The notes beneath the pieces are model-generated. The model saw only the letters and a list, made by a program, of their open reading frames with translations. It was not told the DNA's origin and ran no database searches. The position numbers and the translations under genes were made by a program. Positions 9,147-19,540 of a stretch of 64,000 nt of DNA are shown piece after piece (the first letter of the stretch is position 1; each line of letters begins with the position of its first letter). The stretch covers positions 242,256 through 306,255 of the forward strand of contig KV918767.1 in assembly GCA_002049455.2 (NCBI GenBank), given 5' to 3'. The DNA comes from Porphyra umbilicalis (taxonomy: Eukaryota > Rhodophyta > Bangiophyceae > Bangiales > Bangiaceae).

Positions 9147-11696
9147 TTGCAGACCGCCCAATTTTGGCCGATCCGAACAGGAACACAAGCACAAGGGGGA
9201 CGAGGACAAGAGCGCGAAGTACGGACTGACAGCCTTTAAGGACCAAATCACAGTACATCTCAGGCTCTATTTTTGGAAACATCTGAGTGAGAATAGAGCT
9301 GTCAGAGAATTGATGAACGGGGGGCTGCCCTGGCTCCCCTTCTACGGGTGATTTGGTCCGCACATGACTCGAAAAGATCTGAAGGTCGCACAAGGTGCAC
9401 CGCATTATTGTCGCAGTGCACGTCTCTCGGGCGATTCTGCCTGGATCTGGCCTGTCTTGCGAGCTTCGGGGCCCCGGAGCCCGCATCTGATGCGGATCCG
9501 AGGCGGAACGCCCGAGAAACGACGAGAAACGACGAGAAACGAAGGGAAACGACGGGACTGCGAGGGGGCCCGAATGACCTGGGTCGGGCCGCAGCACACG
9601 CCGACTGTCGGAAGGGGACCCTCTTTACAGCTCCACACCTGCTGATTGGCTGGGACGCAAGATCCTTGCACATTTAATTCGGTCGCTGATTGGCTGTCCG
9701 TTGCTGCTCGCGCGTTGTCGTCTTCGTCTTCGCCGCGCTGCTGTCCCCCCCCCCCAAGTGGCGCAACAGTTGGGATCATTGCTCACGCCCCGGCAAAAGA
9801 GGGGGAAAGACTACCCACGTAGCGGGAGAGTGACCAAAGAGGGAAGAAAAAGACGGCGCGTCTGCCTGTGTTGTTTTTGAGTGCGATCCAGTGCATGCGC
9901 AGATTTGACTCTTCACGCCCTCCCACCCCCACCGCCGCTGTCCACGCCGCCCGCCAGAACCCCCCACTGAGCGTGAACCAGAATGCCCCATGTTTCCCAG
10001 ACGCGCCTACATGGACGGCGGACACAAACAAGGGAGGGGGGGGGGGCACATGGACGACTCAAGCAGAGAGTACAGGCTGATGACACACCATGTTCACCAC
10101 CGATGTCGCGCGCTACAGGGAAGGGGCCAAAATTTACAACAAAAGCACACAGAGACAAGCAGCACAGCATCAACGATCGCGCCTGTCGCCATGCAATGAG
10201 CATCCGTGCGCCCCCCCCCCCCTCCCCGCCCCCCCCCGAAAAGAGAAGCGGACCCCCTGGAGTGTGCGCGAACGACGCATACCTCCGTGAGACACCCTGT
10301 CCCAGCAAAAGGGCGACAGCTGCCCGCGATCGGCGGAGCGACGGGGGCGCCGGCGATAGTGACGGGCGGGGGCAAGCGGGGGGGGGGGTGGGGGGGTGCG
10401 GCGCAGCTGTCGGCACGACGGCGGCCGCACAGTAGATCTTAGATCAGGTACCTGGAAGGCCTTGAATTTGCTTGTATCTGGCTTGCACCGGCTGGTGCAA
10501 GGTGTCGATTCCGACCCTCTGAGGGCCGTTTTCTCGTACAAGTGCCGTACAAAGGGGGGCTCCTGGGCGCGCAAAACGGTGCCCAGAGCCCATTTTTGCA
10601 CCGTTCGCACCGCAGAAGAGGTGCATGTGAGTCTATAAAAAACGAGCACTGTCCGTCGTTTTGTGCACCGATGGCGGCCACAAACGTGTTTCTTGCATCC
10701 AGAAACTTGTATCTGGGACACTGCTTTCGTGCAAGCAGCTTGCACGAGATCTGTGCGGATTTGCGCAGAGATCTTGCACCGGGTGCAGTCCTCTTGCACC
10801 AAAGTGGACATTCCTTGCATCACCTGGCATTGTCTGCTTCTCTCTGTCCTCGTCACAGCTGGTAATGCTCCCGACCAGGACACCTGCCCTATGGATACTC
10901 ACCCCAGTAACATGCACTACCCTACCCTCCCCGCACCTTCACCCCCCCCGCATCCGTAACACTCGTGCTGTCAAAAACGGCAGCATCGTAGGCCCACGCC
11001 ACCCAGGCCGAACAGGTCACATCCACGCCCCTCAGATGATCGGAAGCTTGTCTCTGTCGTCTCCAAAGATGCAAGAAGCACCCCATCGCATTGGTACACC
11101 AGTACTTTCGTTGGGGGGTGGTGGTCTGGGGTTGGATGCTTGACATCTTGTATACCCTGCGTAGACTGCCCTGATGGGCAGCGAGGTGGGTTAGGACTGC
11201 TGTGGCGCAGTCTCTGTGGACGGGCACTGCCCCTGGAAGCCGCAGCTCGACTCTTCTCTATCGAGAAGCGAGTCAAACGAGCTGCATGTAGCGCCTGTAC
11301 GACCGCCGTGCAACCAGATACTGACAATCTGCACGGCACCGTGCAAGGCTCATGCAACGATTCGGTGCACTCCGAGCAAGCGTCGTGCAAGCGCCATACA
11401 AAAACTTTGTACGAAAAGCACCCGATCCGTACAAGAGATCCATGCTTGTATCAGCTTGTATCCAATTGTATTCAAGCAGATACAAGATCTTCCAGGTACA
11501 TGGTCTGAGCCCCACTGTGCCGGGTCCCCGACCGCCGGCTCTTGTACCGGCTCCAGATTCAATTTAATTTACTCGCCGACTTGCTGTGAATCATGCCTGG
11601 ATAAATGCGATATAAGTGCGGAGTTATCAAAAATGTTTGAAAACACATGAGTGCTTGTGTTCTTGTTCGGATCGGCCAAAATTGGGCGGTCTGCAA
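9147..11696. mobile_element. 2.55-kb TA-flanked DNA transposon, non-autonomous
   Basis: The ends are inverted repeats of about 47 bases with one mismatch. Each starts TTGCAGACC and continues GCCCAATTTTGGCCGATCC. TA lies outside both ends (9145-9146 and 11697-11698). This fits the Tc1/mariner/pogo target choice. No transposase could be recognised inside: open frames are short or low-complexity, with G/C runs near 10.04, 10.21 and 10.38 kb. The right-hand 1 kb has its own inverted ends and many TTGCAC motifs, perhaps a nested insertion. The near-identical ends suggest fairly recent movement. Confidence 0.85.
10447..11499. repeat. Internal inverted ends with TTGCAC and TTGTATC clusters
   Basis: GTACCTGGAAG starting near 10448 is matched by CTTCCAGGTAC at 11489-11499. 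Both ends then carry CTTGTATCTG and CTTGAAT-type blocks. TTGCAC or GTGCAA occurs about ten times in the outer few hundred bases on each side. Such subterminal motif clusters are typical of transposase-binding regions in CACTA or hAT non-autonomous elements. No target duplication was found. Confidence 0.4.
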
Positions 11697-11837
11697 TAAC
11701 AAATTGCATACTACTGTCGACTTGTTTTTTAGCGTCTGTCTCTTGTTTTAACAGCGTCAGTCCTGTTTCCTTTTAACTGGCTTTATAAGGGATGAGCATG
11801 CCTAACAGGCTCATGTTCACAATCGGACCAAGAAGAA

Positions 11838-11990
11838 GTTATGTAAATTGTCGGTGGTGGTTCGAGGTGATTCGACGTTGTTTGGGGCACGGTTACATTG
11901 ACAAGGGGGTGGTTTGTGGACCAGTAAGCAAATATAGACACGTTGCACCAATAAAACAGACACGTTTCGTTAGTCCATCATCGCTAGGTT
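11838..11990. repeat. Dispersed repeat, copy 2
   Basis: This is the diverged direct copy of 2190-2330, with the same order of motifs: ttcgagg, cgacgtt, gggcacg, tacattgaca, tagacacgtt. It lies just right of the 2.55-kb TA-flanked element. It is not coding. Confidence 0.5.
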
Positions 11991-12056
11991 CGCTCTAATG
12001 CTTTAATTTTCTTGGGCTTGTCATTGCTCCTGAATGGTTTAATTTGCTTGGGCTTT

Positions 12057-13624
12057 TCATTGATCCTGATTGGTTTGATTTTTTGAGTGTTTTGCTTTAG
12101 AGTTTGAGCGGACGCGAGCGCAGGCGAGCTGCTTGGGCTGCGTGGTGCACTGGAGGGCCTTGTTGGTCGTTCCTCCAAAGCACCCCTCTTCCCATCTAGA
12201 GCACTCCTGAAGTGGTCGAGGTCGAAGGGCGATTGCACACATACACACCAGCTCAAGCCAATCAACCACTTCACCGTGGTCCTCCATTTTCGATCCCAAC
12301 TGCGTTTGAACAGTTCCTTGTCGCAAAATTATGACATCGTCATTGCTGCTCACGTACCGCGCGTATGGCAGAATGTTCTCCAAAGACCCTGGAAGGGATT
12401 CATCAACAGGGTTGGCTGTCACGAGCAAAGACTACCCAAAGTTTCGGCGTCGCCCGGGGAAGACACCGATGATGGCGTCCCCTTCAGGGTTCTTGGTCTT
12501 CATCACACTCGCGCTCCTCCGTCAATCACCACGCCGGGAGATCGTGAAAAGCTCTCCCACGCTGCACAAAGCCACCAGTAGGGGTGCCAACCCGACATGG
12601 CCACGCAGCCCCGTGCCGATGACACCATCTCAACCGCACCTCGGCGCAGTCGCAATGAGCTCGTCAGGTCCATCTTCACGACCGGCACAGCTTCCCAGCC
12701 AAAGCACCGTTCGACGTTGCCCGAACCGCAAGAGGGAAAGCATACGTCCTATAGCTTGGCGAGATGCGCTCCAAGGGTTCGTAAGAGGCCTCCTGACGGC
12801 AATCGTGGCACATTGTCCTCGCAGTCAACCGTTTCGGATGGCGGCGGGACGAATCCCGGTGGTCAGCGTATAGCCCGGGTCCTCGGGCAGAGCATTTGAC
12901 GCGTCCGCCGCCATATCACCGCCGCCAACCGGGCCGCCTCTCTGCCGAAGATCCAGAATCCGGGCTGGCTGCGCTAGCGCGCCGTCGTCTCCCGCCGACG
13001 GCATCATTGCTCTCAATGAATTTCAGATGTGTTGAACGACCCTGCGGCATCGTTGAGCGCGGCAGGAGAGTGAGATCCTCGATCCAAAACGACAACAGAA
13101 ATCACCGTACCAAGGAACGTTCGCGCTTGATCCAGAATTTCGCACCCGACACAAACCCCTCTGGGGTCATGCAATCGATGAACCCAAATGGGTCGTCCCC
13201 GGGACCACGTCAGCAATGCAAGGTTCTCATCCGGAGCGCCATTTGTAGCACAATGAATAGCAATAGCGTCGCAGAGGAGGGAAGTATCGTCGTCCTAACC
13301 GCTCGTGCGACACCCGCTATAGAACTCGGGGTCCGGAAAGTGGGGTCGATCGAGTGGCCAAGACACACAGGCAAGGTTTACTCTCCGGCTACAACTGTGC
13401 CACCCACCGTCGCCGCCCTGCGTCAATAAAGGGCTGAAGTCGCTACACGGCAGACGGGGCCACCAGTTCACGCGGTCCTGCGCTGCCAAACTCCTAAAAT
13501 GCAGATAATTCCCTTCAATGCATGACACTACCCAATCTGGATCGACACACCCTGCTGTCAGCACCACACAATCCATCGAGTTTACCCGGACACGTGAGCC
13601 GCAGCAGCGCGCCAGAAAGGCCAC
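12057..13624 (-). pseudogene. Unidentified coding-like remnant, minus strand
   Basis: Pieces in different minus frames look protein-like, for example SLENILPYARYVSSNDDVII near 12.3-12.4 kb, FIDCMTPEGFVSGAKFW near 13.15-13.2 kb and VDPDWVVSCIEGNYLHF near 13.5 kb. They are interrupted and I cannot join or identify them. They may be the decayed body of a transposable element or an old gene. The family is unknown. Confidence 0.3.
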
Positions 13625-13717
13625 ACACCACCGGCCACTAGGCTTTCTCGCGCCGGCGCCTACAGCGATGAATACAACGTCTCTGGCGTAGTACAGTGAC
13701 TACTCAATTATGTGCTG

Positions 13718-13749
13718 TTCGTTTATATAGTACCTACTATATAAACGAA
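13718..13749. promoter_or_regulatory. Perfect AT-rich palindrome upstream of the Tigger transposase
   Basis: Bases 13718-13732 and 13735-13749 are perfect inverted copies (TTCGTTTATATAGTA) around a 2-base centre, in otherwise GC-rich DNA and about 220 bases before the transposase ATG. It could be a core promoter with TATA-like sequence, a binding site for a dimer, or part of an element end. I could not find a partner copy downstream of the gene. Confidence 0.4.
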
Positions 13750-13968
13750 TAACGATCGACCGCGTGCGAGGTCCGAGCCTCCTTCAATCCTCCTGATATT
13801 GAGAGATCGAGCCAGACAAGATTGACAGTCCATGATTGAGCGACACGGTCCCACCGACGTCGAGCACGCGCCGTCGTCCAGCAAACCGTGCCCCCCCCTC
13901 ACCACCCCACCCCATGCCTTCTTCCCCCCGCCCCCCTTTTCTTCTCTGGCCGATGCTCCCCCGATCCC

Positions 13969-16422
13969 ATGTCGGCCGTGACGCCTCGCGCGGCGCGCGC
14001 CGCTGCCGCCGCGGCTGCCGAGGCGGCCGTCCAGGAGATCTTCCCCGTGGCATCCTCGGAGACGAGGCTGGCGGTCAGCGTTGCAGCCGCTGCTGCCACT
14101 GCAGCCGCCGCTGCGCACTTCCACGAGACTGCGCTGCCTCCAACGCCACCCAGATCGGCGGCATCACGTCGGCCGAGACTAAGGGCGTCAGGCGTGGCTG
14201 ATGGGCTCATCCGCAAGGAGAGAACAGCCCTCTCCTTGGGAGACAAGATTGCGTTTATCCGCTTGTTTGAACGAGGGGTCCACACCTCTATGCAGAGTTT
14301 GGTCGACAGCTTTGATATACCTATCTCTTTATCCAACGCCCGACGGATCTGCGAGCCTCGAGAGCGGTCCCGACTTCTGGCGCGAGAGCGGAGCGGAGAG
14401 CCACTGCACGTTGTGAGGGCGCGCCGATCAAGATTTGAGGCGGTGGACAAGGCTCTACGTGCTTGGTATGATGGCATCCAGACAATGGCCAGACGCGACC
14501 TGCCTGTGACGCTGGCAGTGCTGGAGGCGAAGGCGGCGGAGATTGCGGCAGAGCTGGGTGTGACTGGATTCAAGGCATCGACGGGCTTTGTCCAGAAGTG
14601 GGCGCAGCGGCACAGCCTGCGGAACGTGGCGCTGTGGGGGCAAGGGGGTTCGGCGATTGAGGCTGCCAGACAAGGGGAAGAGCGCATGGTGGAGATACGG
14701 CGGGAGCTGGCCAAGTATGACCCGGACCATATATATAATATGGATGAGACGGGGCTGCAGTTCCGGTGTCTACCCAACCGGGCTTACATCGCAGCTGGGC
14801 AGCGGCGGCGGGCCCGCGGAACCAAGGCGATGAAGGAGAAGGATCGAGTCACTCTCGTGTTGGCGTGCAACGCGACGGGCAGCCACAAGCTGCCAATTGC
14901 CATCATTGGGTCAGCCGCCGTGCCGCTGTGTTTTAAGCCGCCGCGAGCCAGCTGCCCTCTGCCATACTTCAATCAGAAGTCAGCATGGATGGACTCGGTC
15001 GTCTACCAGAAGTGGTTTACGTCTGTATTTGTGGCCGGCGTGCAGGCAAGGACCAGGGAGCCCGTCATCCTCATCGTTGATAACTGCGGGGCCCACACGG
15101 AGCTGACGCATCCGCAAGTACGCATTTGTGCGCTTCCTCCCAATGTGACGGCCATCCACCAACCCCTTGACGCTGGCGTCATAGCGTCTGTGAAACGCCG
15201 CTACAAGAAGCGTTTGATTGTGCTGGCATTACGGGCCCACGAGGACAAGGTTCGACGAGAGGCGGCGGAGGCGGCGGCAGCAGCTGACGCGGTGGTTGCA
15301 GAGGCGTCCATTGCGGCAGCAGCGGCGGGGGCGCGGCCAACGCCAGGTGGACCACCCGCGACGGAGCGTCCAGTGGTCGGCGCGACGGCTGTGGACTGGG
15401 CCGGGGTACGACTGGGCCCACCCTGTGCTGGGGAGTGGCCCGGCATCTCGAGCCCGTCGCCGCGTCGGGCCGCACACGCGTCCGTCGGACCGCAGCCCCC
15501 CCCCCCCCCCCCCCCAAGCGATGCGCCAGAGCCAAATTCGGCGGTCGGTGCGGCCGCATCTGATCCGGCCCCCAGTGATGGAGGAAGCGCTCTCGAGACT
15601 CGGATATTGACGGCCGAGTCGGGATCTACCGCTTCCCGCACGGGTGGACCAGCCGCCGCACCCGCGCCTGGCCCGACCGCCAACTGTGCTGTGCCGCCGT
15701 CTGCGCCCGATTCGGCCGCTCCGCCATCGCTGCTGGCCAGCACTACTGAGCCGCTCTCAGGCCGGCGCGCGGCGGCAGAGGCTCACGCCGGTTCATCCGG
15801 GCGGGCGGCGGGGGCCGAGACCGCCATTTCGGAAGCCGCCGCTCCTGTGGTCCGTATTGACCCGCCCCGCTCAGTGGACGCATTTACGTTCACTCCCAAT
15901 TACGTCACGGGCTTGCCGGGGCCAACGCCTGCGGACGAGGCATTGCGCGCCCGACCCAACGTGTGGGAGCACCCTACCCCCCCCCCCCCGGTTGTCCGAG
16001 GACGTCGGAGGACGTCACGCGCGCTGAATCCGCGGCCCATCAAGGGCGTCCTAGACGGGGCCCCAGCCCACCTCCAGGACGTGGCAGAGCTCATCCTGGA
16101 GGAGTGGGCCGCCGTCCCACCGGCCGCGATTGCCCACTGCTGGGCAAAGGCCTGTATCCTGCCGCTGGAAATGGAGGCACGCGTTGTGGCTGACCGCGGC
16201 GACTACCGCGCCTCCGACCGCGTCATTGCAGATGACGTTAGGGAGGTCCTAGAGCTGATGGGGACTTGTGCGGTTGCACAGAGCTGCTTTGGTGATGGCG
16301 ACCGTGCTCAGCAAGAGCTTGCGGTTGAGGGCTGGTTGGATTTGGAGGAGGACCCTCATGCTATAGAGGACACTGTAGACGAGGAGTGCAGAGCGGTATG
16401 TAGTGGTGAAGAGAAACCATAG
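13969..16422 (+). CDS. pogo/Tigger-type DDE transposase (CENP-B-like)
   Basis: This is one uninterrupted frame of 817 residues, starting at the ATG at 13969 (an in-frame GTG lies upstream). After an Ala-rich leader comes a helix-turn-helix region from about residue 85 (KERTALSLGDKIAFIRLF) and a CENPB-type HTH near 150-230. The DDE_1 core follows: YNMDETGL with D259, LIVDNCGAH with D371, and HQPLDAG with D401. The last two are separated by 29 residues, as in the pogo/Tigger branch. From about residue 425 the protein changes to an unusual Ala/Pro/Gly-rich extension of about 260 residues with a 20-C run, then a more ordinary helical tail. No terminal inverted repeats were found, so an element cannot be delimited. 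It could be a mobile or a domesticated copy. Confidence 0.9.
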   Translation: MSAVTPRAARAAAAAAAEAAVQEIFPVASSETRLAVSVAAAAATAAAAAHFHETALPPTPPRSAASRRPRLRASGVADGLIRKERTALSLGDKIAFIRLFERGVHTSMQSLVDSFDIPISLSNARRICEPRERSRLLARERSGEPLHVVRARRSRFEAVDKALRAWYDGIQTMARRDLPVTLAVLEAKAAEIAAELGVTGFKASTGFVQKWAQRHSLRNVALWGQGGSAIEAARQGEERMVEIRRELAKYDPDHIYNMDETGLQFRCLPNRAYIAAGQRRRARGTKAMKEKDRVTLVLACNATGSHKLPIAIIGSAAVPLCFKPPRASCPLPYFNQKSAWMDSVVYQKWFTSVFVAGVQARTREPVILIVDNCGAHTELTHPQVRICALPPNVTAIHQPLDAGVIASVKRRYKKRLIVLALRAHEDKVRREAAEAAAAADAVVAEASIAAAAAGARPTPGGPPATERPVVGATAVDWAGVRLGPPCAGEWPGISSPSPRRAAHASVGPQPPPPPPPSDAPEPNSAVGAAASDPAPSDGGSALETRILTAESGSTASRTGGPAAAPAPGPTANCAVPPSAPDSAAPPSLLASTTEPLSGRRAAAEAHAGSSGRAAGAETAISEAAAPVVRIDPPRSVDAFTFTPNYVTGLPGPTPADEALRARPNVWEHPTPPPPVVRGRRRTSRALNPRPIKGVLDGAPAHLQDVAELILEEWAAVPPAAIAHCWAKACILPLEMEARVVADRGDYRASDRVIADDVREVLELMGTCAVAQSCFGDGDRAQQELAVEGWLDLEEDPHAIEDTVDEECRAVCSGEEKP

Positions 16423-16645
16423 GTAAAAGGAGCTCTAGAAGAACACGAGTTGCTCACACGCACCGCAACAAAAATGCGGCCAAGTGCACGGCCCAGTGCA
16501 GCGTCGTCTGGGCAAGGCATGGTGGCAGACTCAGCGGTTGTGAGGTCAATCATCGACGATCGACTGTGCCACGAGTCGCGACGATCGCCAAAAATCATGC
16601 CACGAGTCGGAATGATCGACGATCGCACGCCGATTGCGAGTGGTT
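16423..16645. repeat. Short CGACGATCG and CCACGAGTCG repeats after the Tigger gene
   Basis: GCCACGAGTCG occurs twice (about 16567 and 16600), each followed within a few bases by GATCG, and TCGACGATCG also occurs twice. Such motifs just beyond a transposase could be remnants of element ends, but no partner was seen upstream. Confidence 0.35.
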
Positions 16646-17413
16646 TTAGGGTCGCTCAGAAGAGCACGCTCTTCCCGGGTTGAGGGCTACTTCACGACGC
16701 ACCTCTACCAGATGGTCGAATAATGACTGTATTGCAGCATTGGCTTTACCAACTTCCAGAAGCCCATATTGATCATCCAAGAATTGGGTCGGCAATGCAG
16801 CCCGGCCCGAGCGCTCCTGCTTTCGGGGGCGGCGGCGCGGCTTGTAAGCCCTCAAACCCGAAACCATGAGGCGGGGTATTCCCCGACGCCGATATCCTAA
16901 ATGCCGCGGACAGCCGGCAGCCGCAGAGCCGATATCACGGAGCGCAACCTCACGCTTGCTCAGCCCCTTTACATTTATGATGATCTCATGAGCGTGCATG
17001 ATGACGGCTCGAGCTTCGACGGCCCACTCGTCCATGTAACCAACTTGACCACCATTCGCAATCCGCTCATGTCGGTACAGATGCATCAACGCAGCGAACT
17101 AATGAGTCACCACACTAAGAAGCGATGAGTTCATCGTGCCCATTTCGAGAGTTTCCAGGAGGAAAAGCTTAACGTCTGGTGAACGGCCAAAGAAGAAAGG
17201 CATGAAGCCCGTACCTGGGACGTTTCTTTATCCAAAACAGGTGGCCGCTGCAGTGCTAAGTGCCTCCGAGAGGGTGTCAATGTACTCTGCACTGTTGCAA
17301 TGGAATGTTGACGGTGTTGTAGCGGTTCTAGGCACCACCACGTTGGTTCGTCGTCTTGCCGAAGTGACCTCTTGATCAGCTCGGTCCGTCGAAGGAACTG
17401 CCCCGGAAATCAA
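16646..17413 (-). pseudogene. Unidentified interrupted reading frame
   Basis: A single minus frame gives consistent protein-like sequence over about 255 codons, but it is interrupted. It includes SAEYIDTLSEALSTAAATC, then FFFGRSPDVKLFLLETLEMG, then MHLYRHERIANGGQ and HEIIINVKGLSKREVAL. The composition looks like a genuine globular or helical protein and not like chance. I do not recognise the family. It lies beside the Tigger gene on the opposite strand, so it may be another element or an accessory protein. Confidence 0.4.
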
Positions 17414-19540
17414 CCCACAGGCCAGCCTTCCCCCAACGGGAGGAGAGGATCACGGCAAAGCCCACGGGGGAATCGCAGTCCAAAGCACAGTTGGTTTTAT
17501 CAAACGTCGACGGGGACGGCGTCCCCGCTGTCAATAAACCCCTCCCAAACCCGAACGCCGGCGGCCAAAGTAGCCGCCCTAAATTTGCCAAAGAGATAAA
17601 CCCTCCAAAGCGAAAAGTTGAAACAAGTACTAGGGGGGCTGGGAAAACCACTGGGGAAAAGCCCCGCCCCCGACCGAATCCAATCTCCCCGAGATCTGGA
17701 CAGGTTATTCCCTTGCTCGCCCGGATCGGGATACTTGGGGACTGCCCCCGGGAGTGTGCTGTCCACAGCTGAGGGGCCACGCCCCTTCCAACTGTGGGAC
17801 CCCCGACCGCCACAGGTGTCAGGCTCATGCCAATCACGGCCTGGACGAGCACATATGTCGCCAGCAGCGCCTCTGTCGCAGAGGCGAAAAGTGGAGAACG
17901 ACCAATCCTTTTGGGCTGTTCGCCGCTGCTCAGGACGATACGGCCTCATGGCCGAGAGGGGTCTGGCTCCAAAGCGAGGCCGTTGTCCGGAAGTCAGAGT
18001 CGTACCGCGGCATCAGCCCCTCCAGGCGGTTTCGCTGCACGTCCGTCGTTTGAGGCTTCGTCGTGGGTGTAGAAACATGGCTGCTGTGTCGGCTGCGGGC
18101 TCTGTCATTGACTTAGAAAGTTGTACGGGCGCACCTCACCTGGCCAAGTAGTGGTCCGCTCAGTTCAGGCAGACAGGTAGACGGTTGGTCGCAGCGACGA
18201 CGCTTGGCTTGGCAAAGTGTCCCGATAGACGTCAATAGCGGCGTAATTTGATCCTCTTGTGGTCTTCTCCAGCCTCCATCTCAGCTCGTCAACGGGCTCG
18301 CTGTGTCCCACAGAGAGGATCCTCTCCCGAGAAAAGATCTATCGTAGAGAGGTGATGGCTTGACAGGATGAATGGTGCGGGGCATACCGAAGGGGCGAAA
18401 GTACTTTTCCTGCTCACGCGAGCGGACGTAGCCTGAGCGCGGGCCCAGAGGCATTTTCAGGGCGTCATCTCACATGTAAATGGTGTGAGAATCGTCGATT
18501 TCCGGATGGCTACAATTACCCGCCGGTTGTCAGAATTGCCCGCCAGACAGATGCAGTGCGTTCTCGATATGAGAGAATCATTAACAAGGGAATATGGGTC
18601 GCAAGTTCCCATTCCAGTCCGTGTAGGCCGCTTGTGTTCATATTCAGCTGAATCAGCTGCCTCTTGTAACAAAAACGCACTGTAGTAGAGAGCGGCTACT
18701 TCGGATCGAACCTCCCAAATTTCTCTACATGCCCTTGTGTAGCACCACCCGGTCCGGGACGGCGCCGGGGCACCGCGCGCGGGGAGCCCGGGTAGGGCGG
18801 ACACGGTCCCCACCGGCACAAGGGCTTGGTGTCCCACCGGGGCACGATCTTTGCGCGCACACTGGGTGTTTGGCCTCGCGGCGCGTGCCACCCGGCCTGG
18901 CGGCGCAAAGTCGGGATCGGCTGGCCCGCGCGGGGCTGCGGTCATGTAGGGCTGCGAGCAATCTTGCGTGGCCGCGCCACCGGCCGCCACGTCAAACAGG
19001 GGCATCCGGCCCCAATTCCCCCTTGTCTGTCCATACTGCATCGGCGGACTTGTTTGGTATTTGCGATTAGTCGTATTGGTTGGTCGGCGGCGGGAGCCAT
19101 TTCCCATCAGAAGAACAGGGCCCATTCAACAGCTTCCGCTCTTTCCCTACAAAGGGCTATGACAATGGAAGGCACCGCTGTTGCCGGCAAGTAAACCGTG
19201 ACTTCTGTACCTTCGGCGGCCCCTCTTCCCGGATAGGGTGATGCAACAGGAGGCACGCTCTTAGGATGGCGGAGATTGGATACTTTTGTTATCGGGACCG
19301 TAGCTCGGGGGTTGTGCTACACCTTCGGCCGGCGTCGAGACGTCACCCTGCAGCATCTGGCAGCCACCAGTCGACGTACGACTTTCATCTTCACACCCTA
19401 CGATCCCCGCCTCCCTCCTCCTGTGTTCTTTTCTCTTCTTCTTTCCACCCCTTCTTTCCATAATACCCCTCGTTTCTAAACCGCATCGCGTGCTTCGACA
19501 CTAGGGCCGTGCGCCACGCCGCCACAGTCCCGAACGAGGC
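17414..19540. other. No supported gene
   Basis: Several open frames of 100-220 codons exist on both strands (the longest from 19125 to 18457, minus), but none shows a recognisable domain or gene-like start context. No convincing repeat structure was found. Confidence 0.4.
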
